A DNA stretch of 8,434 nt. Origin: Vulcanimicrobiota bacterium (GTDB lineage: Bacteria > Eremiobacterota > Eremiobacteria > Baltobacterales > Baltobacteraceae). Below the pieces are notes generated by a model. That model ran no database searches. It saw nothing but the letters and a program-made list of their open reading frames with translations, and was not told the DNA's origin. Positions 1 through 6,635 of the stretch are shown here, in pieces. Location of the stretch: contig JAQBPL010000241.1 of assembly GCA_028287545.1 (NCBI GenBank), forward strand, positions 1 to 8,434, given 5' to 3'. The translations under genes were made by a program, and so were the position numbers. How positions within the stretch are numbered: the first letter of the stretch is position 1; each line of letters begins with the position of its first letter.

Positions 1-122
1 CCGTACCCATCATCCGGGTGTACGCTCCCGACGCAAACGGGAAGCCGGCGCCGTTGCGGGTCATCACGCCCCATATCACCGGCAACGGCACGGCCATTAT
101 GGCGATCACAACCGACAACTAG
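1..122 (+). CDS. C-terminal end of an unidentified protein (5' partial)
   Basis: A reading frame open from the left edge (first full codon at 3) runs to a TAG stop at 120-122 and encodes the last 39 residues of a protein. The tail begins VPIIRVYAPD and ends with AIMAITTDN. It alternates hydrophobic and polar residues and is rich in V, I, T, N and G, as in a beta-strand-rich domain, possibly the end of a secreted or Ig-like module. I do not recognise the family. It does not look like the C-terminus of DNA polymerase I, a common neighbour of mutM. The frame was chosen because the other two read as low-complexity R/S/P-rich sequence. The mutM start lies 52 bases downstream on the same strand. 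Confidence 0.45.
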   Translation, partial: VPIIRVYAPDANGKPAPLRVITPHITGNGTAIMAITTDN

Positions 123-162
123 GTCCCCGGTCGGGGACGGAACCGGGCCGTCCCCGATCGGG
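123..162 (+). repeat. Two copies of a 13-base GC-rich motif before mutM, one a perfect hairpin
   Basis: The motif GTCCCCGGTCGGG at 123-135 recurs as GTCCCCGATCGGG at 150-162, with 12 of 13 bases identical. The first copy continues into GAC, giving an inverted repeat GTCCCC/GGGGAC (123-128 with 133-138) around a GGTC loop. The second contains the palindrome CCCGATCGGG at 153-162. It starts immediately after the upstream stop codon and ends 12 bases before the mutM start. There is no T-run, so it is not a standard intrinsic terminator. It could be an mRNA structure near the mutM ribosome-binding site, a protein-binding site, or chance in GC-rich DNA. Confidence 0.4.
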
Positions 163-174
163 TTGTGGCCTCTG

Positions 175-990
175 GTGCCCGAGCTCCCTGAAGTAGAGAC
201 GATCGCCCGTGGACTGGCCAACGCCGTCGCCGGGAAAACGATCGCCTCGGTCGTCGTTTCCATGCGCAAGATCGCCGTCGCTCCGGACGGCGAGGCGTTC
301 GAGCAGGTGCTGGCCGGCGAGACGATCGCCGCGGTCGGCCGGCGCGGGAAATACGTAGTCTTCGAGCTCGCCTCAGGGCGCCGGCTGACGGTCCATCTGC
401 GGATGACCGGACGCTTGATCGTCCAGGCGGCCGGCTACACCGAGCCCTACCCGTATACTCACGTACGCCTTACGTTCACCGACGGGGTGAGCCTCAGCTT
501 CGCAGACGTTCGGCAATTCGGCCGGATGCGGCTGCTCCCGCCGAACGATCCGTGGGACGCGGACGGCGGGATCGAACCGCTTTCCAAGGGGTTTACCAGC
601 GAGGCGTTTGTGAGTATGCTGGACGGGCGTCGCACGCCGATCAAAACCTTCCTGCTCGACCAAAGCAGGATCGCGGGTGTCGGGAACATCTACGCTTGCG
701 AGGCATTGTGGGAATCGGGGATCCGGCCGAGCCGCCCGGCCTGCAAGATCAGCCGGCCCGCAAGACGCCGGCTGCATGGCGCGGTCCAAGACGTTCTCCA
801 ACGGGCGATCGAAGCCCGGGGGACCAGCGTCGACGACTACGTTGATGCTGAGGGGCTGAAGGGCGGGTTCCAAAACCAACTCGCCGTTTATGGCCGCCTC
901 GGCGAACCGTGCCCCCGATGTGGGAAACCCATCATACGCACGGTCATCGGTCAACGCGGAACCTGGTGGTGCCGCGGTTGCCAAAAATAA
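175..990 (+). CDS. mutM: Formamidopyrimidine-DNA glycosylase (Fpg/MutM)
   Basis: Base-excision repair enzyme that removes 8-oxoguanine and formamidopyrimidines from DNA and nicks the abasic site through its AP-lyase activity. The GTG at 175 gives MPELPEVE. In this family the proline after Met is the catalytic nucleophile, so this start is preferred over TTG at 163, which would bury it. The product is 271 residues, the usual length. Visible motifs are Pro2 and Glu3, the hairpin lysine Lys59 in RRGKY, HLRMTG (74-79), DVRQFG (111-116), the helix-two-turn-helix segment around LLDQSRIAGVGNIYACEALW (160-179), and a C-terminal zinc finger with Cys246, Cys249, Cys266 and Cys269, including the conserved QRGT arginine Arg261. 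All key residues are present, so it should be active. The Shine-Dalgarno match is poor. rpsA follows after 28 bases on the same strand, so co-transcription is possible. Confidence 0.96.
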   Translation: MPELPEVETIARGLANAVAGKTIASVVVSMRKIAVAPDGEAFEQVLAGETIAAVGRRGKYVVFELASGRRLTVHLRMTGRLIVQAAGYTEPYPYTHVRLTFTDGVSLSFADVRQFGRMRLLPPNDPWDADGGIEPLSKGFTSEAFVSMLDGRRTPIKTFLLDQSRIAGVGNIYACEALWESGIRPSRPACKISRPARRRLHGAVQDVLQRAIEARGTSVDDYVDAEGLKGGFQNQLAVYGRLGEPCPRCGKPIIRTVIGQRGTWWCRGCQK

Positions 991-1018
991 AATATAAACG
1001 ATAGGAAGTTACTCCACC
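984..1018 (+). promoter_or_regulatory. A/T-rich rpsA leader with Shine-Dalgarno AGGAAG
   Basis: The 3' end of mutM and the gap after it form a short A/T-rich island (984-1002 has only two G/C bases, at 999-1000) inside otherwise GC-rich DNA. AGGAAG at 1003-1008 is a good Shine-Dalgarno match, 10 bases before the proposed ATC start at 1019. In E. coli, S1 binds A/U-rich leaders and represses its own mRNA translation. A similar role here is inference. TATAAA at 993-998 resembles a -10 box but has no -35 partner at proper spacing. Confidence 0.5.
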
Positions 1019-2230
<1,212 letters not shown>

Positions 2231-2249
2231 CGTTCGCGGGACACACGAA

Positions 2250-2288
2250 CAACGAGGGAGGCGGAAACGCCTCCCTCGTTGCTTTTTT
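2250..2288 (+). terminator. Intrinsic terminator of rpsA
   Basis: A perfect 13-base-pair stem (2251-2263 pairing with 2268-2280, extendable by C2250-G2281) is closed by a GAAA tetraloop at 2264-2267. It is followed by GC and a run of six T (2283-2288). It begins 20 bases after the rpsA stop codon. The T-run lies on the + side, so it is strongest for rpsA transcripts. On the - strand the same stem is followed only by GTTCGTG, so termination of the converging methyltransferase transcript would be weaker. Confidence 0.93.
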
Positions 2289-3096
2289 ACGGCTGCGCTT
2301 CGAAGACGAAGGCGCGCATCGCGCCGTCGATCGGACCGTTGCCGAAGTACTCGATCAGCGCGCGTTCGGCGCGGGCGGTGACGTCGGCCAGCGTGCCGGG
2401 CGCGTGCGCTTCGATCTGCGCCGCCATCGGTGTCCCTTGCACGATGCCCAGCGCCGGACCGCGCGCCGAGCTGGCGCGGCTGCGGCCGTCGACGGCTTCC
2501 ACCACGACGTGCGAGAAGCCGGCATCGCGCAGCTTCCGCTCCATCGCGACCGGATCGCCGTGGCCGTGCGGGGTGCGTTGCATGAAGGTCTGCACGCCGG
2601 GAGGGAGCGCGGCCTCCGCGACGGTCCGCGAGACCACGTCGGTGACCTCGTTCCGCTCGATCGCATCCCAGACGTTGAACAGAAACCTTCCGCCGGGCGC
2701 GAGCACGCGCAGCGCTTCGCGAAACGCCGCCGTCTGATCCGGCACGAACATCACGCCGAACTGGCAGACGACCACGTCGAACGTCGCGGATTCGAACGGG
2801 AGCGCGAGCATGTCAGCGGGCTGCCAGCGCACGTTCGGCGATGTCGCGCGTGCAGCACCCACCGCGATCATGCCGCGGTTCAGATCGGTCGCGGTGATCG
2901 ACGCGTCGGGCATCGCGTCGGCGAGCGCGCGCGTGACGCGGCCAGTTCCGGCGGCCGTCTCGAGGATGCTGCGCGCCGGACGCGTTTGCACGCGCTTCGC
3001 GATGTCGGCCGCATACGGCTCGAACAGAAGCGGGCCGAGATGCGCGTCGTACAGGTCGGGCACGGACCCCGCGAACACGGTGTCGCCTCGTTGCAT
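2287..3096 (-). CDS. Class I SAM-dependent methyltransferase (UbiE/Methyltransf_11-like)
   Basis: Predicted S-adenosylmethionine-dependent methyltransferase of 269 residues with unknown acceptor. The Rossmann-fold motifs are visible: motif I ILETAAGTGRVT at 44-55 (SAM binding), an acidic end of strand 2 in ITATDLN at 67-73 (Asp71, ribose contact), WQPADMLALPF at 91-101, the strand-4 motif FDVVVCQFGVMFVPD at 106-120, and LRVLAPGGRFLFNVWD at 129-144. The C-terminal third forms the variable substrate cap and gives no specificity clue. ATG at 3096 is preceded by an excellent AGGAGGTG ribosome-binding site, so the longer open frame upstream is not used. The gene stands alone on this strand, divergent from coaE and convergent with rpsA. 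Its TAA stop falls inside the T-tract of the rpsA terminator. Confidence 0.9.
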   Translation of the reverse strand: MQRGDTVFAGSVPDLYDAHLGPLLFEPYAADIAKRVQTRPARSILETAAGTGRVTRALADAMPDASITATDLNRGMIAVGAARATSPNVRWQPADMLALPFESATFDVVVCQFGVMFVPDQTAAFREALRVLAPGGRFLFNVWDAIERNEVTDVVSRTVAEAALPPGVQTFMQRTPHGHGDPVAMERKLRDAGFSHVVVEAVDGRSRASSARGPALGIVQGTPMAAQIEAHAPGTLADVTARAERALIEYFGNGPIDGAMRAFVFEAQP

Positions 3097-3100
3097 AGAG

Positions 3101-3108
3101 CACCTCCT
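3101..3108 (-). promoter_or_regulatory. Strong ribosome-binding site of the methyltransferase gene
   Basis: The - strand reads AGGAGGTG here, close to a full complement of the 16S rRNA 3' end. It lies four bases before the ATG at 3096. It decides the start within a frame that stays open for another 675 bases upstream. It is the strongest Shine-Dalgarno sequence in the window. Confidence 0.85.
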
Positions 3109-3201
3109 GGCGTGCCGGCGACCTCCCGCGGTCGCGTCGGCCGTTCCTCCCGCAGGGCGCAGCGGCAGGCGTTCGTATCTCGGGCGTCGTTCTTGAGCGC
3201 T

Positions 3202-3813
3202 ATGGCGAAGCTGCGGGTCGGGCTGACCGGCGGGATCGGATCGGGGAAGAGCGAGGTCGCGGAGGCGTTCGGCGCGCTCGGCGCGACGGTGATCGACGCC
3301 GACGTGCTCGCGCGCGAGGTCGTGGCACCGGGATCCGATGGCCTGCGCGAGATCGCGGCCGCGTGGCCGGGTGCGGTCGGCGCGGACGGCGCGCTCGACC
3401 GGGCGGCGCTGGCGCAGGTCGTCTTCGCCGACGAGGACGCGCGCGCGCGGCTCAACGCGATCACTCACCCGCGCGTGCGCGAGCTCGGCGCGCGGCGCGA
3501 GGCCGAGGCGCCCGAGGGTCTCGTGGTGCACGTCGTGCCGCTGCTGTTCGAAGGCGATTTCTGGCGCTCGTGCGAGAAGATCGTCGTCGTCATCGCGCCG
3601 GACGATGTGCGCATCGCGCGCGTCATCGCACGCGACGCCGTCGAGCGCGAAGCGGTGGAACGCCGCATGGCCGCGCAGATCGCGCCGGCGTTCGCGCGCG
3701 CGCGTGCCGACTACGTGATCGAGAACGACGCCGACCTCTCGCTGCTGCGCGAGCGCAGCGCTCGCGTCCACGAAGGGCTGCTTCGCGATCTCGCCCGAAA
3801 GGAGTCCGCATGA
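3202..3813 (+). CDS. coaE: Dephospho-CoA kinase
   Basis: Catalyses the last step of coenzyme A synthesis, ATP-dependent phosphorylation of the 3'-hydroxyl of dephospho-CoA, in the cytoplasm. The 203-residue product has the normal family length and all family motifs: the P-loop GLTGGIGSGKS (7-17), VIDADVLAREV (30-40, with the catalytic-site Asp and Arg), THPRV (88-92), VPLLFEGDF (112-120), the lid region RVIARD (140-145) with ERRMAAQ (153-159), and ADYVIENDAD (169-178). ATG at 3202 is the normal start. An in-frame TTG at 3193 is possible, and the ribosome-binding site is weak for both. The 105 bases upstream separate it from the divergent methyltransferase and should hold both promoters, but I see no convincing boxes. 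Its stop overlaps the start of the next gene by 4 bases. Confidence 0.96.
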   Translation: MAKLRVGLTGGIGSGKSEVAEAFGALGATVIDADVLAREVVAPGSDGLREIAAAWPGAVGADGALDRAALAQVVFADEDARARLNAITHPRVRELGARREAEAPEGLVVHVVPLLFEGDFWRSCEKIVVVIAPDDVRIARVIARDAVEREAVERRMAAQIAPAFARARADYVIENDADLSLLRERSARVHEGLLRDLARKESA

Positions 3814-4727
3814 CGACGACCGCTCCGCTCAAGCCGATGTCGCTCGAGGTCATCTTGAGCGGTTCCTGGACGCTCTTCCGCCGCAATTGGATCGTCGCGC
3901 TGCCGATGGTCTTCGTCTCGATCGGGCTCTTCGTCGCGTTCGTGATCGTGATCGCGGTCGCCGCCGTGAGCGGTATTGCGACGACGGTCAAGGGCGGCCC
4001 GAGCCCCGGCTGGGTGGCCGCGCTCGGGGTGGGGTACCTGATCTGCCTCGTGCTCTTCGCGTTCGCGGCGCTCGCGGCGACCGCCGCGACGTACGGGATG
4101 GCGGATGCCGCGTGGGAACGGGGCACGGCAACGTTCGCCGACGGTGCGGCGGCGATGGGGACGCGCACCGGCGCGCTGTTGGTCGCGGCGATCGGGTTCG
4201 TCGCCGCGGTCGTCGTCATGCTCGTCCTGGTGATTCCGACCTTGGGGCTCGCGATGCTCGCGCTGCCGCTCGTGACGATGTACGTCTTTCCGGCGGTGGT
4301 CTGCGGCGGGTACGGCGGATTCGACGCGTTCCGCGAATCGTGGCGCCTGGTCCGCCGGTATCTCGGGACCTCCGCGATCGCGATCTTGATCCTGCTCGCC
4401 ATTCAGTACCTCATCACGATGGTCATGTACGTCGGAATTCTGCCGCTCGAATTGGGGATCGGCGCCGCGAGCGGCGGGAGCAGCTCCGCGCCGAACCTCG
4501 GCCTGTTGATCCCGCTCCTCGTGCTGCTCGGCGTCGTCCTGGTCGTCACGATAGCGCTGCTGTACGCGTTCGCCGGCTATCACACGCTCGCGATCGTCGG
4601 ACTGTACCGCTGGCTGCGCGCGCGGGCAGCCAGCGAAGACGCCGCAGCGCTCGTGGCCGCGCCGGCCGCCTTGGGCGGCGTCCCGGTCGTGCCTCTGGCG
4701 GCCCCCGAGCCGCCCGTCGCTCCCTGA
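3810..4727 (+). CDS. Multi-pass integral membrane protein, function unknown
   Basis: A 305-residue hydrophobic protein, predicted to sit in the cytoplasmic membrane with about six transmembrane segments: roughly 27-55, 68-96, 121-144, 147-166, 186-212 and 229-258. A short cytosolic N-terminus (1-26) includes SWTLFRRNW. The stretch FDAFRESWRLVRRYLG (171-186) between segments 4 and 5 resembles the 'eAl.rSw.l' motif of the glycerophosphodiester phosphodiesterase membrane-domain and YciC-like superfamily. That similarity is by eye, and no catalytic domain is attached. The C-terminus (271-305) is an Ala/Pro-rich tail. The start ATG overlaps the coaE stop (ATGA), with AAGGAG at 3799-3804 five bases upstream, so translation is probably coupled to coaE. 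No link to CoA metabolism is established. Confidence 0.85.
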   Translation: MTTTAPLKPMSLEVILSGSWTLFRRNWIVALPMVFVSIGLFVAFVIVIAVAAVSGIATTVKGGPSPGWVAALGVGYLICLVLFAFAALAATAATYGMADAAWERGTATFADGAAAMGTRTGALLVAAIGFVAAVVVMLVLVIPTLGLAMLALPLVTMYVFPAVVCGGYGGFDAFRESWRLVRRYLGTSAIAILILLAIQYLITMVMYVGILPLELGIGAASGGSSSAPNLGLLIPLLVLLGVVLVVTIALLYAFAGYHTLAIVGLYRWLRARAASEDAAALVAAPAALGGVPVVPLAAPEPPVAP

Positions 4728-4729
4728 CC

Positions 4730-4748
4730 GGCCGCCGGGGCTGCGGCC
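4730..4748 (+). other. GC-only hairpin after the membrane-protein gene
   Basis: GGCCGC at 4730-4735 pairs with GCGGCC at 4743-4748 around a 7-base loop, three bases after the stop codon at 4725-4727. No T-run follows, so it is at best a weak or Rho-assisted terminator or mRNA-end stabiliser. It leaves open whether fabH is part of the coaE operon. Short GC palindromes are common in such DNA. Confidence 0.3.
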
Positions 4749-4786
4749 CGACAGTGGTCCGTACGGCCGACGCCGAAGGGCCGTCG

Positions 4787-5800
4787 GTGCAGCAGACTAT
4801 GCTCGATCCCGCAGGCGTGCGGACGGTTCGTTCGCGGCTGGCGATCGCCGCGCTCGGGACATACGCTCCGCAGAAGCGGCTGACGAACGACGACCTCGCG
4901 AAGCTCGTGGAGACGACCGACGAGTGGATCGTCTCGCGCACCGGGATGCGCGAGCGGCGCATCGCGCGCGAGGACGAGTTCACGAGCGACCTGTGCCTCG
5001 CGGCGGTCCGCGACCTGGAGAGCCGCGGCGGCTCGCTCGACGGCGTCGATTACATCATCGCCTGCACGGTCACGCCCGACTACCAGTTTCCGAGCGTGGC
5101 GACCCGGCTGCAGGACGTGCTTGGCCTGCAGAACGTCGGCGCGATCGACCTCGGCGCCGCGTGCGCCGGATTCGTGTACGGACTCGATCTCGCCGACTCG
5201 CTCGTGACGACCGGACGCGCGCGCAAAGTGCTGGTCGCCGCCGGCGAGACGCTCTCGAAGATCACCGACTACCGCGACCGCTCGACGTGCATCCTCTTCG
5301 GCGACGGCGCCGGAGCGGCGATCGTCACCGCCGACGCCGGCGCGGACGGAATGCTGCTCGCGCGGCGCGTCAACAGCGACGGCGCGTCGGGCCGCGAACT
5401 CTTCGCCACCGGACTGCGCAAGGAGATCGCCGGCACCGTCGATCCCGAGCCGTTCCTGCGCCAGAACGGTCGCGCCGTGTACGAGTGGGCGCTCACGAAC
5501 GTCTCGGCCGGAATCGCCGAGCTGCTGCGTTCCGCGGAACTGCAAGCCGGGGATGTCGACTGGTTCGTTCCGCACAGCGCGAACGGCCGGATGATCGAAT
5601 CGATCTGCAAGCGCACCGGAATCCCGCGCGAGAAAACGCTCACGAGCTACGAGCTGCACGGCAACACGTCGTCCGCATCGATCCCGCTCGCCCTCGCGCC
5701 TGCCGTCGCCGATGGCCGCGTCAAACGCGGCGACACCGTGCTCCTCTACGGCTTCGGCGGCGGCCTCGTCGAATGCGGCCTGCTCTTGCGCTGGGCCTAA
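4787..5800 (+). CDS. fabH: Beta-ketoacyl-ACP synthase III (FabH)
   Basis: Starts fatty-acid synthesis by condensing an acyl-CoA primer with malonyl-ACP. From GTG 4787 the thiolase-fold product has 337 residues. The triad is complete: Cys126 in LGAACAGFVYGL, His263 in VPHSANGRMIES, and Asn293 in HGNTSSASIPLAL. Other family motifs are TTDEWIVSRTGMRERR (43-58), RSTCILFGDGAGA (165-177) and GFGGGLVECGLLLRW (322-336). The ACP-contact motif has Ser instead of the Gln of E. coli (PHSAN for PHQAN), which I recall in some Firmicute FabH paralogues, so branched or unusual primers are possible. GTG 4787 has GAAGGG six bases upstream. ATG 4799 (333 residues) is the alternative, with no clear ribosome-binding site. 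No other fab genes are nearby. It lies 59 bases after the membrane-protein gene and converges on the BsuPI-domain gene with a 17-base gap. Confidence 0.95.
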   Translation: MQQTMLDPAGVRTVRSRLAIAALGTYAPQKRLTNDDLAKLVETTDEWIVSRTGMRERRIAREDEFTSDLCLAAVRDLESRGGSLDGVDYIIACTVTPDYQFPSVATRLQDVLGLQNVGAIDLGAACAGFVYGLDLADSLVTTGRARKVLVAAGETLSKITDYRDRSTCILFGDGAGAAIVTADAGADGMLLARRVNSDGASGRELFATGLRKEIAGTVDPEPFLRQNGRAVYEWALTNVSAGIAELLRSAELQAGDVDWFVPHSANGRMIESICKRTGIPREKTLTSYELHGNTSSASIPLALAPAVADGRVKRGDTVLLYGFGGGLVECGLLLRWA

Positions 5801-5817
5801 TCGCCAAGGCGCGTGCG

Positions 5818-6513
5818 TTACGGAGACGGTGAGGGGGCGTTTTCGTAGGCTGCGGCGCTGCGGCCGACGTCGAAGACGCGTTCGTCGCCTACGGCGTCGA
5901 GGAAGCCGCGCACGACGTAGGTTCCGCTCTGCCGGATCGAAAGCGCGCGCGAGAGGCGCATCGTTCCGGTCGCGTCGCGCAGGCGCGGCGTGCCGCCGTC
6001 GATGTACGGCGTGCCGGCGGTCGTCACGACGGTGCCGGGTTTCGTAGCGAGCGTTTGCGCGATCGTGTACGGCGGGTCGAACGCAATCGACTTGTCGACG
6101 ACCGTTCCGAAATTCGTGCCGAGCATCGCCACGCGCACCGTGTATCGTCCCGGGCCGAGCGCGCGCCGGTCGTCGGTCGTCGAATCGACGATCACCTGCG
6201 CGAGCCGCAGCATTCCGGGCGGGACGTCGAGCTGCCGCGTGATCGGGATCGGTTTGTGTCCGGTCACCGACGACCACACCGGCGCGTCGTCACGCAGCAC
6301 GTCGACGCGAAACAAGTCGGCGGTCGGGAAGCCCAGCCGCACGACGTGTCCGGACGCGTTGTGCAGCGCGATGGCGACGGTGAACGGCGTGAGGAGCGCG
6401 GTCCCTTCCCGCTCGAGGCTGACGTCGGCCCACACGCCTCGGGTCGACGACGGTGCAGGGCGCGAGGTTGCGCCCACGGCCAGCACCGCCGCGACGAAAT
6501 CGGCGCGCGTCAT
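5818..6513 (-). CDS. BsuPI-domain protein (intracellular proteinase inhibitor-like)
   Basis: A 231-residue protein. Residues about 45-130 look like a BsuPI domain, named for the Bacillus subtilis intracellular proteinase inhibitor: FTVAIALHNASG (44-55), RLGFPTADLFRVDVLRDD (59-76), APVWSS (77-82), then a strand ending in PPGM (98-101) and PGRYTVRV (121-128). This is recognised by pattern only. The rest (140-231) looks beta-rich, has no family I can name, and ends in a Ser/Pro tail. The N-terminus MTRADFVAAVLAVGA has a short hydrophobic run that could be a weak signal peptide, so location is uncertain. ATG 6513 with GGGG five bases before it is preferred over GTG 6546, which has no ribosome-binding site. 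It lies 122 bases downstream of the deacylase gene on the same strand. Whether it inhibits any protease is unknown. Confidence 0.72.
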   Translation of the reverse strand: MTRADFVAAVLAVGATSRPAPSSTRGVWADVSLEREGTALLTPFTVAIALHNASGHVVRLGFPTADLFRVDVLRDDAPVWSSVTGHKPIPITRQLDVPPGMLRLAQVIVDSTTDDRRALGPGRYTVRVAMLGTNFGTVVDKSIAFDPPYTIAQTLATKPGTVVTTAGTPYIDGGTPRLRDATGTMRLSRALSIRQSGTYVVRGFLDAVGDERVFDVGRSAAAYENAPSPSP

Positions 6514-6562
6514 GCGGCCCCAGACGCCGGCGGGTCCACCGGGCACGGAAAAGCTTGCGGCT

Positions 6563-6584
6563 GCACAGGATCATGGTCTTGTGC
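6563..6584. repeat. 22-base imperfect inverted repeat between deacylase and BsuPI-domain genes
   Basis: The arms GCACAGGATC and GGTCTTGTGC pair over ten positions (two G-T wobbles) around a central AT; a real hairpin would need a four-base loop. Read on the - strand it lies 52 bases after the deacylase stop and 50 bases before the BsuPI-domain start. A short CTTTTCC follows ten bases later, so it could be a weak terminator for the deacylase gene. Because the symmetry is nearly complete in DNA, an operator for the downstream gene is the other option. The rest of this 122-base gap shows nothing else. Confidence 0.35.
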
Positions 6585-6635
6585 GCGACCCGCCAGAGTC
6601 CCGCGTCGCAACCGCGCCCCCTCCCGCGCCGGGGC

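Noticed and set aside
163..174. TTG at 163 as the mutM start
   Set aside because: It would put four residues before the catalytic proline, which must be exposed after removal of the initiator Met.
978..998. TTGCCA/TATAAA as a sigma-70 promoter for rpsA
   Set aside because: The boxes are only 9 bases apart, and a start from TATAAA would leave a leader of about 12 bases; the composition is better explained as an A/T-rich leader.
3097..3771. N-terminal extension of the methyltransferase frame over coaE
   Set aside because: The extension is antisense to coaE, and a near-perfect ribosome-binding site marks ATG 3096 as the start.
4580..6277. 565-codon open frame on the - strand opposite fabH
   Set aside because: It is R/A/D-rich without family motifs and lies over fabH, which has a complete catalytic triad. 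Long antisense frames are expected in GC-rich coding DNA.
6514..6546. GTG at 6546 as start of the BsuPI-domain gene
   Set aside because: No ribosome-binding site precedes it, and the added residues are Gly/Pro-rich and break the hydrophobic N-terminus.
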